Source of the DNA: Roseburia sp.
GTDB lineage: Bacteria > Bacillota_A > Clostridia > Lachnospirales > Lachnospiraceae
Assembly (NCBI GenBank): GCA_017547315.1
Contig: JAFYQA010000198.1
Location: 1-7,449, forward strand
Reading direction: 5' to 3'
DNA: 7,449 nt
Program-made: the position numbers and the translations under genes
Shown here: positions 1 through 6,714 of the stretch, piece by piece
How the letters are laid out: the number at the start of each line of letters is the position of its first letter
Numbering within the stretch: position 1 is the first letter of the stretch
Notes under the pieces: generated by a model
The model's input: the letters and a program-made list of their open reading frames with translations, nothing else
What the model was told of the DNA's origin: nothing
The model's database searches: none

Positions 1-657
1 ATTGGTGATTATGCGTTTTATGGTGCTGGTTTGACAAAAATAGAGATGCCATCTAGTGTGACATCTATTGGAGAATATGCTTTTTACAATAGTGATTTGG
101 CAGAACTAGAGATACCGACTAGCGTTACAGAGATTGGAACATATGCTTTTGCAAATTGCTATGATTTGGTACAGGTGAGAATCTGCGGAAATCCTACCAC
201 AATAGGAGAAAGTGTATTTCAAAATTGTGATAAGCTGACTGTGGTAGAATTATCAGATACTTACACGCAAATTGCTGACTTTATGTTTTTTAGCTGCGAT
301 GGGTTAGTGAGTATCGAATTGCCGGGAAGTTTGACAGAAATCGGACTGCAGGCACTTAGTGGTTGTACAAAATTAGAAGAAATTACAATACCTGCGAAAG
401 TCGTTATGCAGCCATATGCTTTTTATTCTAGTACAGGATTAAAAAAGGTTACGATAGAAGATGGTGTGACAGCGATTCCATATGGTGCATTTAATATATG
501 TACTGCATTGGAAGAAATCAGAATACCGGAAAGTGTTACTTCTATCGGAAACATTGCAATTGATGCAACGGCAACTATTTATAGTTATGCAGGCAGTGCG
601 GCGGAAACATATGCGAAGACGAATGGCAATGTATTTGTTAATTTGTTGGATTTAGCG
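1..657 (+). repeat. First BspA-type LRR (LRR_5) array with end cap
   Basis: Eight units of 22-23 residues follow the pattern IGxxAFxxCxxLxxIxIPxSVTx, for example IGEYAFYNSDLAELEIPTSV and IPYGAFNICTALEEIRIPES. The array presumably continues upstream of the window. Some units are degenerate, such as IADFMFFSCDGLVSIELPGS and IGLQALSGCTKLEEITIP. It closes with a cap at about 571-645 containing TIYSYAGSAAETYAKTNG, the usual ending of such solenoids. The array should fold as a curved right-handed solenoid with hydrophobic I/L/V ladders and a ladder of buried Cys or Ser residues. Confidence 0.9.
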
Positions 658-3600
658 ATAAAAGTGATGTTCGTTACTAATACGGACACAGAAATAGAAA
701 CACAGTACTATTTCGAAGAAAGCCTTGTGACAGAGCCGGAAACATTAACGAAAAAGGGCTATACATTTGCAGGTTGGTATACCTCAGCAGAAGTGCAGGA
801 TGATACCACAAAATGGGATTTTGCAGAGGATAAAGTAAAAGAAGACACGACACTCTATGCAAAGTGGAATCCGAATGCCTATAAATTACACTATAACCTT
901 AATTATGAAAACGCACAGAATATCGAAAGTAAAACGGTTATATTTGATGAGGCATACGGAGAATTAGAGGATGTGGCTCGTACTGGGTATACATTTGCCG
1001 GATGGTATACCCTGCCACAGAATGGTGAACCGGTAACAGCAGAGACGATATGTACAAACGATACAGATACAACGATTTATGCACAATGGTTGGTAAATCA
1101 ATACACAATAACATTTGATGCAAATGGTGGAAGTGTAGATATAACAGAGATGGTTGTGACATTCGATTCGGTTTATGGAGAATTACCAATTCCGACAAGA
1201 GAAGGATACACATTTAAGGGATGGTATACGGATAAGGAAGCTGGGCAGTTGATTGAAAAAGATGTGAAAGTTTCCATTACACAATCACAAACTGTATATG
1301 CACGTTGGGAAGCAAATAAATATGAAGTTACATTAGATGCAAATGATGGCACACTTGAAACAGAAAAAGTAAATGTGACGTATGACTCGGCTTATGGTGA
1401 ACTTCCTGTTCCAGTGAAGACTGGCTATACTTTTACAGGGTGGTATACCGCATTAGAAGGTGGTTCTGAAGTAAGTGCAGAGACGATTGTGACGATTGCG
1501 TCAAATCATACTTTATATGCGAGATATGAGGAGAGAATTATTGATAGTGGTACCTGTGGTACAGATTTGACATGGAAGATTGTACCAAATGATGCAGAAG
1601 AGACGAATTATTCATTGGTAATCTCAGGAAGTGGTGAGATGGATTGGCAATGGCAGCCTGGAATGGTAATAAATTATACGCCATGGGGAGAATATGAGGA
1701 AAAGATTACCAGAGTTGAACTTTCGGATGGTATTACAAGTATCAAAGATGAGGCATTCTGGGGATATAGTAATCTGGTGAAAATAACAGTACCGGCTAGT
1801 GTAATGAAGATTGGCGAACGGGCATTTTCAGGTTGCGGATTTACAAGCGCCGGACCGATTGGTGGTGGCTATGACTATGAGTATGGTTGGACAGAAGAGA
1901 TACCGGCATATGCATTTGCTTCTTGTGAGAAATTAGCGGAAGTAAATCTTCCTGACGAGCTTACAGGCATAGGTGAATGTGCATTCCAGTATTGTAAAGC
2001 ATTAACCAAAATGGTAATACCGGTTAGTGTAACAAAATTCGGAGGTAGTCCGTTTGGTGGTTGTGGATTTACAAGTGCAGGTCCAATCGGAAGTGGATGC
2101 GATGTTGAATATGGCTGGACAGAAGAAATACCAGATCACGTATTTTATGGATGTTCCAATTTAAGTCAGGTAATATTCCCGGAAGGAATTACCAGAATCG
2201 GAACCTCCGCGTTTGGAAATTGTACAAGTCTGACAAAAATTACGATTCCAAGCAGTGTAAAAGAAATAGATGGTTCATTTACAGGCTGTGGATTTACAAG
2301 TGCCGGACCGGTTGGTGGTGGCTATGACTATGACTATGAGTTTAGTTGGACAAATCGTATTTTAGAACGGGCATTTTATGGCTGCGCGGAGCTAACGACA
2401 GTTGAGTTGTCGGAAGGAATAAAGGTAATCGGGGATAGAGCTTTCTGGGGATGCAGCAAGTTAAAAGAAATTGATATTCCTGACAGTGTGACATACATTG
2501 GTAATGATGCATTCCGGTCTTGTTATGCGTTAACAGAAGTAACAATTCCTGACAGTGTAACAGAGATGGGAGGCTCAGTGTTCTATGCTTGTTCCGGTCT
2601 GAAAGAAATTGTATTACCAAGTGGTATAGAGGAAATAGGAAGATATACATTTGCATACTGTAGTGCCTTGACAAATATAACGATTCCAAACAGTGTTATC
2701 ACCATAGGGGATAATGCATTTGAAGAATGTAGTGTATTAACAGGGATTACTATTCCGGATGGTGTTACTTATATTGGGGAGTATGCATTTAGTGGATGTA
2801 GTAAATTGGTGAGTATATGTGTACCAGCAGGTGCGCAGTTAGGTTCGTATTTATTTGAAGGCTGTGGATTTACAAGTGCCGGACCGGTCGGAAGTGGATG
2901 CGGTTATGAATATGAATGGACAGAAACTATTCCGGAATATGCATTTTATGGATGTGAGCAATTGACAAACTTCCAGATTGCAGAAAGTATCAAAAAGATA
3001 GAGTCTGGTGCGTTCTCATATAATACGAAAAAGCTGAAAACCGTCGGACCGGTTGGAGGCGGTTATGATATTGAGTATGCCTGGAAAGATGCGATACCGG
3101 ATGGAGCCTTTAGAGAATTTAGTTATTTGATAGAAGCAGAGATTGCAGATGGAATAGAAACTATCGGAGAAGGGGCATTTGGAAGCTGTGAGAATCTGGA
3201 AAAACTAGTTATTCCAAAAAGTGTAACAACGATTAAAGATATCAGGTCAAGTGGTTTTTATTACCTTACTATCTATGGTTATAGAGGTACAGCAGCAGAG
3301 GCTTATGCAACAGAAAATAATTATGATTTTGTAGCAATGGATGATTTGGTATGTACGCTGACTTTCGATATGAATATCGGTGATGATGGTCAGACTACGC
3401 AGAAAACCATTTTTAAAGGTGAGTCATGTGGTGATTTACCGATGCCAAGTCGTACAGGCTATACTTTCTTAGGCTGGTATACAGAATCAGAAGGTGGCGA
3501 GCAAGTAACCGAAACCATGATATTTAATCAGGATATCACATTGTATGCACAGTGGAATGTTAATATATATACGGTTACATTTGATGCAAATGGTGGAAGT

Positions 3601-6600
3601 TTTTCAGGTGCAGTTAGTAGAGAGATTGCGTTTGGAACTGCATACGGTGAATTACCGATACCAACACGAGCAGGTGCAACTTTTGTGGGCTGGTATTCTG
3701 CATTAGAAGATGGTGAACCGATTACAGCAGAAGATAATTTAAATATCGATGAAAATCATACCCTGTATGCACTTTGGAAGTTTGAGGAATATGTAGTTTC
3801 TTTTGATGCGAAGGGTGGACGTACTCCGGAAGATATTATCGTACATTATGGTGAACCTTATGGAGAGTTACCGGAGACAGCATTAATGGGTGCGAAGTTC
3901 CTTGGATGGTTTACCGAAGATGGCAAGCAAGTGACAGCAGAGACGATAGTTGATTTTACAGAGGCTAAAACGTTATATGCACATTGGGAATTAAAGTATG
4001 CGTTAGAAGCACCGGTAGCAGATGTGGAAGGTTATGATCCGGTATATGTGGGTACACGTATCAAGTTAAGTACAACTGTTAATGGAGCAAGCATCTACTA
4101 TACATTGGATGGCACAGAGCCGACAAAGGAAAATGGCATTTTATATGAAGATGCGATTGAGATAACGAAGGAATGTGTCTTAAAAGCATATGCGGTAAAA
4201 GCCGGATGGAAGGATAGCCTAGTTGTTGCCTATGCATATCATTTGATTGATGAATCGCAGGAGTGGGGCGATATCTTTGAAGAAGATATTGCAGAAAAAG
4301 GTTTTGTTACAACGGCAGATGTACCAAAAGAACTTTGGATGGCTGGCGTAGATGATGAAGAAGTATACTATACCGGAAAAGCGATTACATTCTCAGAAAC
4401 ATTACATGTTTATAATCATACGACTTTATTAACAGAAAAAGTAGATTACACTGTAAAATACAAAAATAATCTCAAAGCAGGAACTGCTACGATTACGATT
4501 ACCGGAAAAGGGAATTATACGGGCAATATTGTAAAAACTTTTGAGATTAAACAATTAGATTTGGAAAATGAAGAAGCGGTAAAAGCAGTAGATGTAACCC
4601 TTCCATTTACAGGAAAGAATCAGAAAGTAACGACAAAAGTTACATATGATTTTGGTGAAAAAGAGGTTACTTTAAAGGCAGGAACTGATTTTACATATGG
4701 TGCGAATACATTTAAGGAAGCCGGAGAATATGAAGTGGAGATTACCGGAAAAGGCAATTATACCGGAACCGCAAAATTTAAAGTTGTGATATCAGAAGCA
4801 CCGGTTATCAGTAAGATGAAACTGACAAAGATTCCGAATCAAAGTTACAATGAGGGAGAACCTGTGGAACCGCCGGTTATCTTGAAAAACGGTACAGAAA
4901 CCTTGGATTATGGAATGGATTATAGTGTCAGATATGAGAATAACTGTGAGGTAGGTACTGCAACTGTCACTATTACCGGTGAGGGAGAATATGTAGGTGA
5001 ATTGATTACTACCTTTAAGATTACAGGAACACCGCTTTCTAAGGCGAAAATAGAAGGTTTTGCCAAGTCGATACCTTGGTCAGCGGAAGGCGCAAGACAG
5101 GATGTGGTACTGACTGTAACAACAGGAAGCGGAGCTAATAAGGTAGTAGAAGAACTGGTTGAGTGTGAAGATTACGATGTTGCATATTCCAATATTGATA
5201 AAGTCGGAACTGCTATAGTCGTATTTTCCGGAAGAGGCGGATATACAGGAACGGTTAAGAAGACCTTCAAAGTCACCGGACTTCCAATGAGTAAGGCGGT
5301 TGTGGAAGGAATGACTGCTTCTATGGAGTATGATTGTAAAGAGATGCTTCAGGAGAATGTAGAATTGTTCTATACAATCGGAACAGGAGAGGATGCAGAG
5401 ACCATTCCGTTGTATGAAGGAGAAGATTATACCGTAAGTTATAAGAATAATCAGAAATCAGGAACTGCTACAATCATATTTACTGGTATCAATGGTTATA
5501 CAGGTACATTGAAGAAATCATATAAAATTACACCGTTTGATATAGAAACCGGACGTGTGAATATTACGGATATCGGGGAACTGGCATTTACGAAAAATGG
5601 AACTACGCCAAAACCGATAGTATCTTATGATGACGGTAGTGGTGAAGATGCAGTTGTATTAGTGGAAGGCAAAGATTATACCTTAAAATACGCTAATAAC
5701 AAGGCTATTACAAAAGAAACAGATACCAAATTACCAACAGTTACGATTACCGGAAAAGGAAGTTTTAAAGGCAGCCTGACACAAACATTCCAAATTGTAA
5801 GCAGCGATTTGTCTGATGAAAGTATTAAGATGACAGCTACGGATATTACATATCAGGAAAAAGCCGGATTATGTAAGCCTACTATTACATTAATAGATTC
5901 AAATGGCAAAAAACTTGCTGCAGGTACGGATTATGAAAGAACGATTACTTATACATATGCCAGAGATGTGGAAGTAACACAGCTTGTGAATAAGCAGAAA
6001 GTATATGTAACACGTTTGGAAGGCGAACCGGTAGATAAGTTAGACATCATTCCGGTAGGTACAGAAATCAGAGCTGAAGTAGCGGGAATGAAAAACTATA
6101 CCGGAACCAAGTCAGTAATCTTTAGATATATAGCCGGAAGTATAGCGAAGGCTAGTATTAAGGTAAATAATCAGGCTTATACCGGAAAACCAGTAGAACC
6201 TACCAAGGCGGATATTACAGTCAAAATCGGCAAAGACACGCTTGCTAAGACTGATTACGAAATCGTAGGTTATAGCAATAACGAGAAAAAAGGAACGGCT
6301 AAAATAACGATTCGCGGTATTGGAGATTATAGTGGCGAGAAGACAGTAACCTTTAAGATTACTACGAAAACCTTAAACTATACGATTATCTATGATAAAA
6401 ATGCCGAAGATGCAACTGGTAAAATGAAAGATTCCGTAATTTCGGCAGGAAAAGGTCTGACTGCGAATGCATATAAGCGAACAGGATACACTTTTGTGGG
6501 ATGGAATACAAAAGCAGATGGAACAGGAGTTTCTTATAGCAATAAGGAGATATTCTATTTAAAGAATACTTTAAGGGTATATGGAACAAATGTGAGATTA

Positions 6601-6630
6601 TATGCGCAGTGGGAACTGAACGAAAATTAA
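1..6630 (+). CDS. Giant BspA-type leucine-rich-repeat / InlB B-repeat / Ig-like surface protein, 5'-truncated
   Basis: The frame is open from base 1 (reading IGDYAFYGAGLTKIEMPSS, a normal LRR_5 unit) to TAA at 6628-6630, giving 2,209 residues with the N-terminus and signal peptide outside the window. The first possible initiation codon, TTG at 31, lies inside a repeat and is not a credible start. Modules in order (window residues): LRR_5 array about 1-219, four InlB B-repeats (Flg_new / List_Bact_rpt type) about 220-510, second LRR_5 array about 514-1115, three InlB B-repeats 1116-1332, CHB_HEX_C-like domain 1333-1414, acidic linker, about eight Ig-like repeats 1442-2126, and a last InlB B-repeat 2127-2209. 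No enzymatic domain is visible. Families of this make-up are known as secreted or surface proteins of gut anaerobes, often linked to adhesion; a binding role here is inference and no ligand can be named. There is no LPXTG tail, transmembrane helix or choline/SLH-type repeat at the C-terminus. A strong terminator follows within a few bases of the stop. Confidence 0.93.
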   Translation: MGDYAFYGAGLTKIEMPSSVTSIGEYAFYNSDLAELEIPTSVTEIGTYAFANCYDLVQVRICGNPTTIGESVFQNCDKLTVVELSDTYTQIADFMFFSCDGLVSIELPGSLTEIGLQALSGCTKLEEITIPAKVVMQPYAFYSSTGLKKVTIEDGVTAIPYGAFNICTALEEIRIPESVTSIGNIAIDATATIYSYAGSAAETYAKTNGNVFVNLLDLAIKVMFVTNTDTEIETQYYFEESLVTEPETLTKKGYTFAGWYTSAEVQDDTTKWDFAEDKVKEDTTLYAKWNPNAYKLHYNLNYENAQNIESKTVIFDEAYGELEDVARTGYTFAGWYTLPQNGEPVTAETICTNDTDTTIYAQWLVNQYTITFDANGGSVDITEMVVTFDSVYGELPIPTREGYTFKGWYTDKEAGQLIEKDVKVSITQSQTVYARWEANKYEVTLDANDGTLETEKVNVTYDSAYGELPVPVKTGYTFTGWYTALEGGSEVSAETIVTIASNHTLYARYEERIIDSGTCGTDLTWKIVPNDAEETNYSLVISGSGEMDWQWQPGMVINYTPWGEYEEKITRVELSDGITSIKDEAFWGYSNLVKITVPASVMKIGERAFSGCGFTSAGPIGGGYDYEYGWTEEIPAYAFASCEKLAEVNLPDELTGIGECAFQYCKALTKMVIPVSVTKFGGSPFGGCGFTSAGPIGSGCDVEYGWTEEIPDHVFYGCSNLSQVIFPEGITRIGTSAFGNCTSLTKITIPSSVKEIDGSFTGCGFTSAGPVGGGYDYDYEFSWTNRILERAFYGCAELTTVELSEGIKVIGDRAFWGCSKLKEIDIPDSVTYIGNDAFRSCYALTEVTIPDSVTEMGGSVFYACSGLKEIVLPSGIEEIGRYTFAYCSALTNITIPNSVITIGDNAFEECSVLTGITIPDGVTYIGEYAFSGCSKLVSICVPAGAQLGSYLFEGCGFTSAGPVGSGCGYEYEWTETIPEYAFYGCEQLTNFQIAESIKKIESGAFSYNTKKLKTVGPVGGGYDIEYAWKDAIPDGAFREFSYLIEAEIADGIETIGEGAFGSCENLEKLVIPKSVTTIKDIRSSGFYYLTIYGYRGTAAEAYATENNYDFVAMDDLVCTLTFDMNIGDDGQTTQKTIFKGESCGDLPMPSRTGYTFLGWYTESEGGEQVTETMIFNQDITLYAQWNVNIYTVTFDANGGSFSGAVSREIAFGTAYGELPIPTRAGATFVGWYSALEDGEPITAEDNLNIDENHTLYALWKFEEYVVSFDAKGGRTPEDIIVHYGEPYGELPETALMGAKFLGWFTEDGKQVTAETIVDFTEAKTLYAHWELKYALEAPVADVEGYDPVYVGTRIKLSTTVNGASIYYTLDGTEPTKENGILYEDAIEITKECVLKAYAVKAGWKDSLVVAYAYHLIDESQEWGDIFEEDIAEKGFVTTADVPKELWMAGVDDEEVYYTGKAITFSETLHVYNHTTLLTEKVDYTVKYKNNLKAGTATITITGKGNYTGNIVKTFEIKQLDLENEEAVKAVDVTLPFTGKNQKVTTKVTYDFGEKEVTLKAGTDFTYGANTFKEAGEYEVEITGKGNYTGTAKFKVVISEAPVISKMKLTKIPNQSYNEGEPVEPPVILKNGTETLDYGMDYSVRYENNCEVGTATVTITGEGEYVGELITTFKITGTPLSKAKIEGFAKSIPWSAEGARQDVVLTVTTGSGANKVVEELVECEDYDVAYSNIDKVGTAIVVFSGRGGYTGTVKKTFKVTGLPMSKAVVEGMTASMEYDCKEMLQENVELFYTIGTGEDAETIPLYEGEDYTVSYKNNQKSGTATIIFTGINGYTGTLKKSYKITPFDIETGRVNITDIGELAFTKNGTTPKPIVSYDDGSGEDAVVLVEGKDYTLKYANNKAITKETDTKLPTVTITGKGSFKGSLTQTFQIVSSDLSDESIKMTATDITYQEKAGLCKPTITLIDSNGKKLAAGTDYERTITYTYARDVEVTQLVNKQKVYVTRLEGEPVDKLDIIPVGTEIRAEVAGMKNYTGTKSVIFRYIAGSIAKASIKVNNQAYTGKPVEPTKADITVKIGKDTLAKTDYEIVGYSNNEKKGTAKITIRGIGDYSGEKTVTFKITTKTLNYTIIYDKNAEDATGKMKDSVISAGKGLTANAYKRTGYTFVGWNTKADGTGVSYSNKEIFYLKNTLRVYGTNVRLYAQWELNEN
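658..1530 (+). repeat. InlB B-repeat block 1 (four copies)
   Basis: Four repeats of about 70-73 residues lie at 658-870, 877-1095, 1099-1314 and 1321-1530. Each has an opening beta strand (YTITFDANGGS in copy 3), a central Y-G-E-L-P-x-P-x-R-x-GYTFxGWYT motif, and a closing T-L/I/V-YAxW. Copy 1 is the most divergent: it lacks the DANGG motif and carries a longer loop with TTKWDF. Copy 4 ends YARY instead of YARW. The fold is the ubiquitin-like/beta-grasp InlB B-repeat, common in Firmicutes and Bacteroides surface proteins and usually regarded as a spacer or stalk. Confidence 0.9.
1540..3345 (+). repeat. Second BspA-type LRR (LRR_5) array with five elongated units and end cap
   Basis: A lead-in starting DSGTCGTDLTWKIVP and continuing through LVISGSGEMDW and NYTPWGEY is the usual N-cap of LRR_5 arrays. 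About 20 units follow. Fifteen are close to the 23-residue consensus, such as IGNDAFRSCYALTEVTIPDS. Five are lengthened to about 30-32 residues by a GPIGGGYDYEYGW-type segment. The order is normal 1, long, normal 2, long, normal 2, long, normal 7, long, normal 1, long, normal 2. The array ends in a cap at about 3265-3345 (TIYGYRGTAAEAYATENN), closely similar to the cap of the first array. Confidence 0.9.
1831..3099 (+). repeat. Five dispersed copies of a Gly/Tyr-rich LRR extension (GCGFTSAGP[IV]G-type)
   Basis: Copies lie at 1831-1905, 2059-2133, 2284-2364, 2860-2934 and, degenerate, 3043-3099. Each begins at the Cys of an LRR unit (GCGFTSAGP), runs through GGGYDYEY or GSGCDVEY, then a Trp (GWT, SWT, EWT or AWK), and re-enters the solenoid with an IP-x-x-(A/V)F unit; copy 3 has IL instead of IP. 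The unit is 30 residues versus 23 for a plain unit. Copy 3 has two extra residues. Copy 5 keeps GPVGGGYDIEYAW but has lost the Cys-Gly-Phe start. Copies 3 and 4 share 30 identical bases, and copies 1 and 3 share 22, so the repetition is visible in DNA as well as protein. Confidence 0.85.
3346..3996 (+). repeat. InlB B-repeat block 2 (three copies)
   Basis: Copies lie at 3346-3564, 3565-3780 and 3787-3996. They keep the landmarks LTFDMNIG / VTFDANGG / VSFDAKGG, then G-E/D-LP, then GYTFLGWYT / GATFVGWYS / GAKFLGWFT, and close with YAQW / YALW / YAHW. The first copy follows the LRR end cap directly, as block 1 does after the first array, so the two halves of the protein have the same plan. The role is probably structural (stalk). 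Confidence 0.9.
3997..4242 (+). other. CHB_HEX_C-like (chitobiase/beta-hexosaminidase C-terminal type) beta-sandwich domain in the giant protein
   Basis: About 82 residues run from YALEAPVADVEG to VVAYAYHL. The diagnostic core is GASIYYTLDGTEPT, then G-x-LYEDAIEI, then VLKAYAVKAGWKDS. This matches the family pattern of 'YTxDGSxPT ... Y ... I ... T..KA.A...G..dS'. In other bacterial proteins the domain is an accessory beta-sandwich appended to glycoside hydrolases or surface proteins. No catalytic domain is present here, so carbohydrate contact is possible but not shown. Domain assignment is by motif recognition only. Confidence 0.8.
4243..4323 (+). other. Acidic linker between the CHB_HEX_C-like domain and the Ig-like repeats
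   Basis: A short stretch rich in Asp and Glu (IDESQEWGDIFEEDIAEKGF, then VTTADV) contains no repeat landmark. It separates the beta-sandwich from the first Ig-like unit, which opens with PKELWMAGVDDEEVYYTGKA. It is probably a flexible or extended spacer; nothing catalytic is recognisable. Confidence 0.6.
4324..6378 (+). repeat. Ig-like repeat block (about eight units, ITGxGxYTG type)
   Basis: Units lie at approximately 4324-4551, 4552-4794, 4801-5028, 5029-5280, 5281-5538, 5539-5811, 5812-6138 and 6145-6378. The shared pattern is a first strand with YTGK or an equivalent, a middle DYTVKYKNNxKAGTATITI, then TGKGNYTG and a closing (T/S)F(E/K/Q)I strand. The units diverge strongly. Units 4-6 carry an extra acidic hairpin (for example TTGSGANKVVEELVECEDY). 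Unit 7 is lengthened by about 40 residues. Unit 8 returns to a near-consensus YTGKPVEPT start. Related repeats are common in Clostridia secreted proteins and resemble MBG/Big-type Ig-like folds; I cannot name the exact family without a profile search. Confidence 0.8.
6379..6630 (+). repeat. C-terminal InlB B-repeat ending the protein
   Basis: The last module reads YTIIYDKNAEDATGKMKDS, then YKRTGYTFVGWNTKADGTG and finally RLYAQWELNEN followed by stop. It is a divergent InlB B-repeat with a longer loop (YSNKEIFYLKNTLRVYG) before the closing YAQW strand. It stands alone, separated from the other seven copies by the Ig-like block. The protein stops nine residues after the YAQ of that strand, leaving no room for a sorting signal. 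Confidence 0.85.
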
Positions 6631-6634
6631 AAAA

Positions 6635-6668
6635 GTGTCAGCAACTTCCGGGTTGCTGACATTTTTTT
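6635..6668 (+). terminator. Intrinsic (rho-independent) terminator of the giant surface-protein gene
   Basis: A perfect 10-bp stem pairs TGTCAGCAAC (6636-6645) with GTTGCTGACA (6652-6661) around the six-base loop TTCCGG, followed by seven T residues (6662-6668). The stem starts five bases after the stop codon. The six A residues before the stem (6629-6634) could pair with the T tract and would give a T tail on the minus strand, so the element may work in both directions. Confidence 0.93.
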
Positions 6669-6681
6669 CTTATGCTAGAAT
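6653..6681 (+). promoter_or_regulatory. Candidate sigma-A promoter of holA, overlapping the terminator
   Basis: The -10 element TAGAAT (6676-6681) is preceded by TATGC (6671-6675), a good extended -10 (TRTGN). A 17-base spacer places TTGCTG (6653-6658) as a weak -35, lying inside the right arm of the terminator stem. Transcription would start near 6688. A perfect TATAAT also occurs at 6685-6690, but its -35 position falls in the T tract; it is an alternative or secondary -10. Confidence 0.65.
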
Positions 6682-6703
6682 ATTTATAATGCATAAAGAA
6701 CAC

Positions 6704-6709
6704 AGAGGA
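6704..6709 (+). promoter_or_regulatory. Ribosome-binding site of holA
   Basis: AGAGGA lies five bases before ATG at 6715. With the in-frame TAA at 6694-6696 upstream, it fixes the holA start, since no other start codon is available between that stop and the ATG. Confidence 0.85.
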
Positions 6710-6714
6710 ATTCT

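Noticed and set aside
31..33. TTG at 31 as the start of the giant protein
   Set aside because: The frame is open to base 1 and the ten upstream codons already encode part of an LRR unit (IGDYAFYGAG). There is no ribosome-binding sequence before the TTG, so the gene begins outside the window.
677..2689. Minus-strand open frames at 677-862, 938-1213 and 2342-2689
   Set aside because: They lie wholly inside the giant repeat gene, have low-complexity translations rich in Leu, His, Ser and Tyr with no family resemblance, and are explained as antisense shadows of repetitive coding DNA.
1831..3099. Dispersed similar DNA segments considered as a CRISPR or other non-coding repeat array
   Set aside because: The copies are in the same reading frame, unevenly spaced, and separated by coding LRR units, so they are protein repeats.
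3868..3882. LPETA, resembling a sortase recognition motif
   Set aside because: It is internal, more than 900 residues from the C-terminus, with no hydrophobic segment or basic tail after it. It is the normal G-E-L-P stretch of an InlB B-repeat.
4060..4242. CHB_HEX_C-like domain as a sign of a glycoside hydrolase
   Set aside because: Only the accessory beta-sandwich motif is present. No catalytic glycosidase domain can be seen anywhere in the 2,209 residues, so an enzymatic call is not supported.
6631..6714. Riboswitch, tRNA or small RNA in the intergenic gap
   Set aside because: The 84 bases are fully accounted for by the terminator hairpin, the promoter elements and the ribosome-binding site, and the leader expected from the promoter is only about 20-30 bases.
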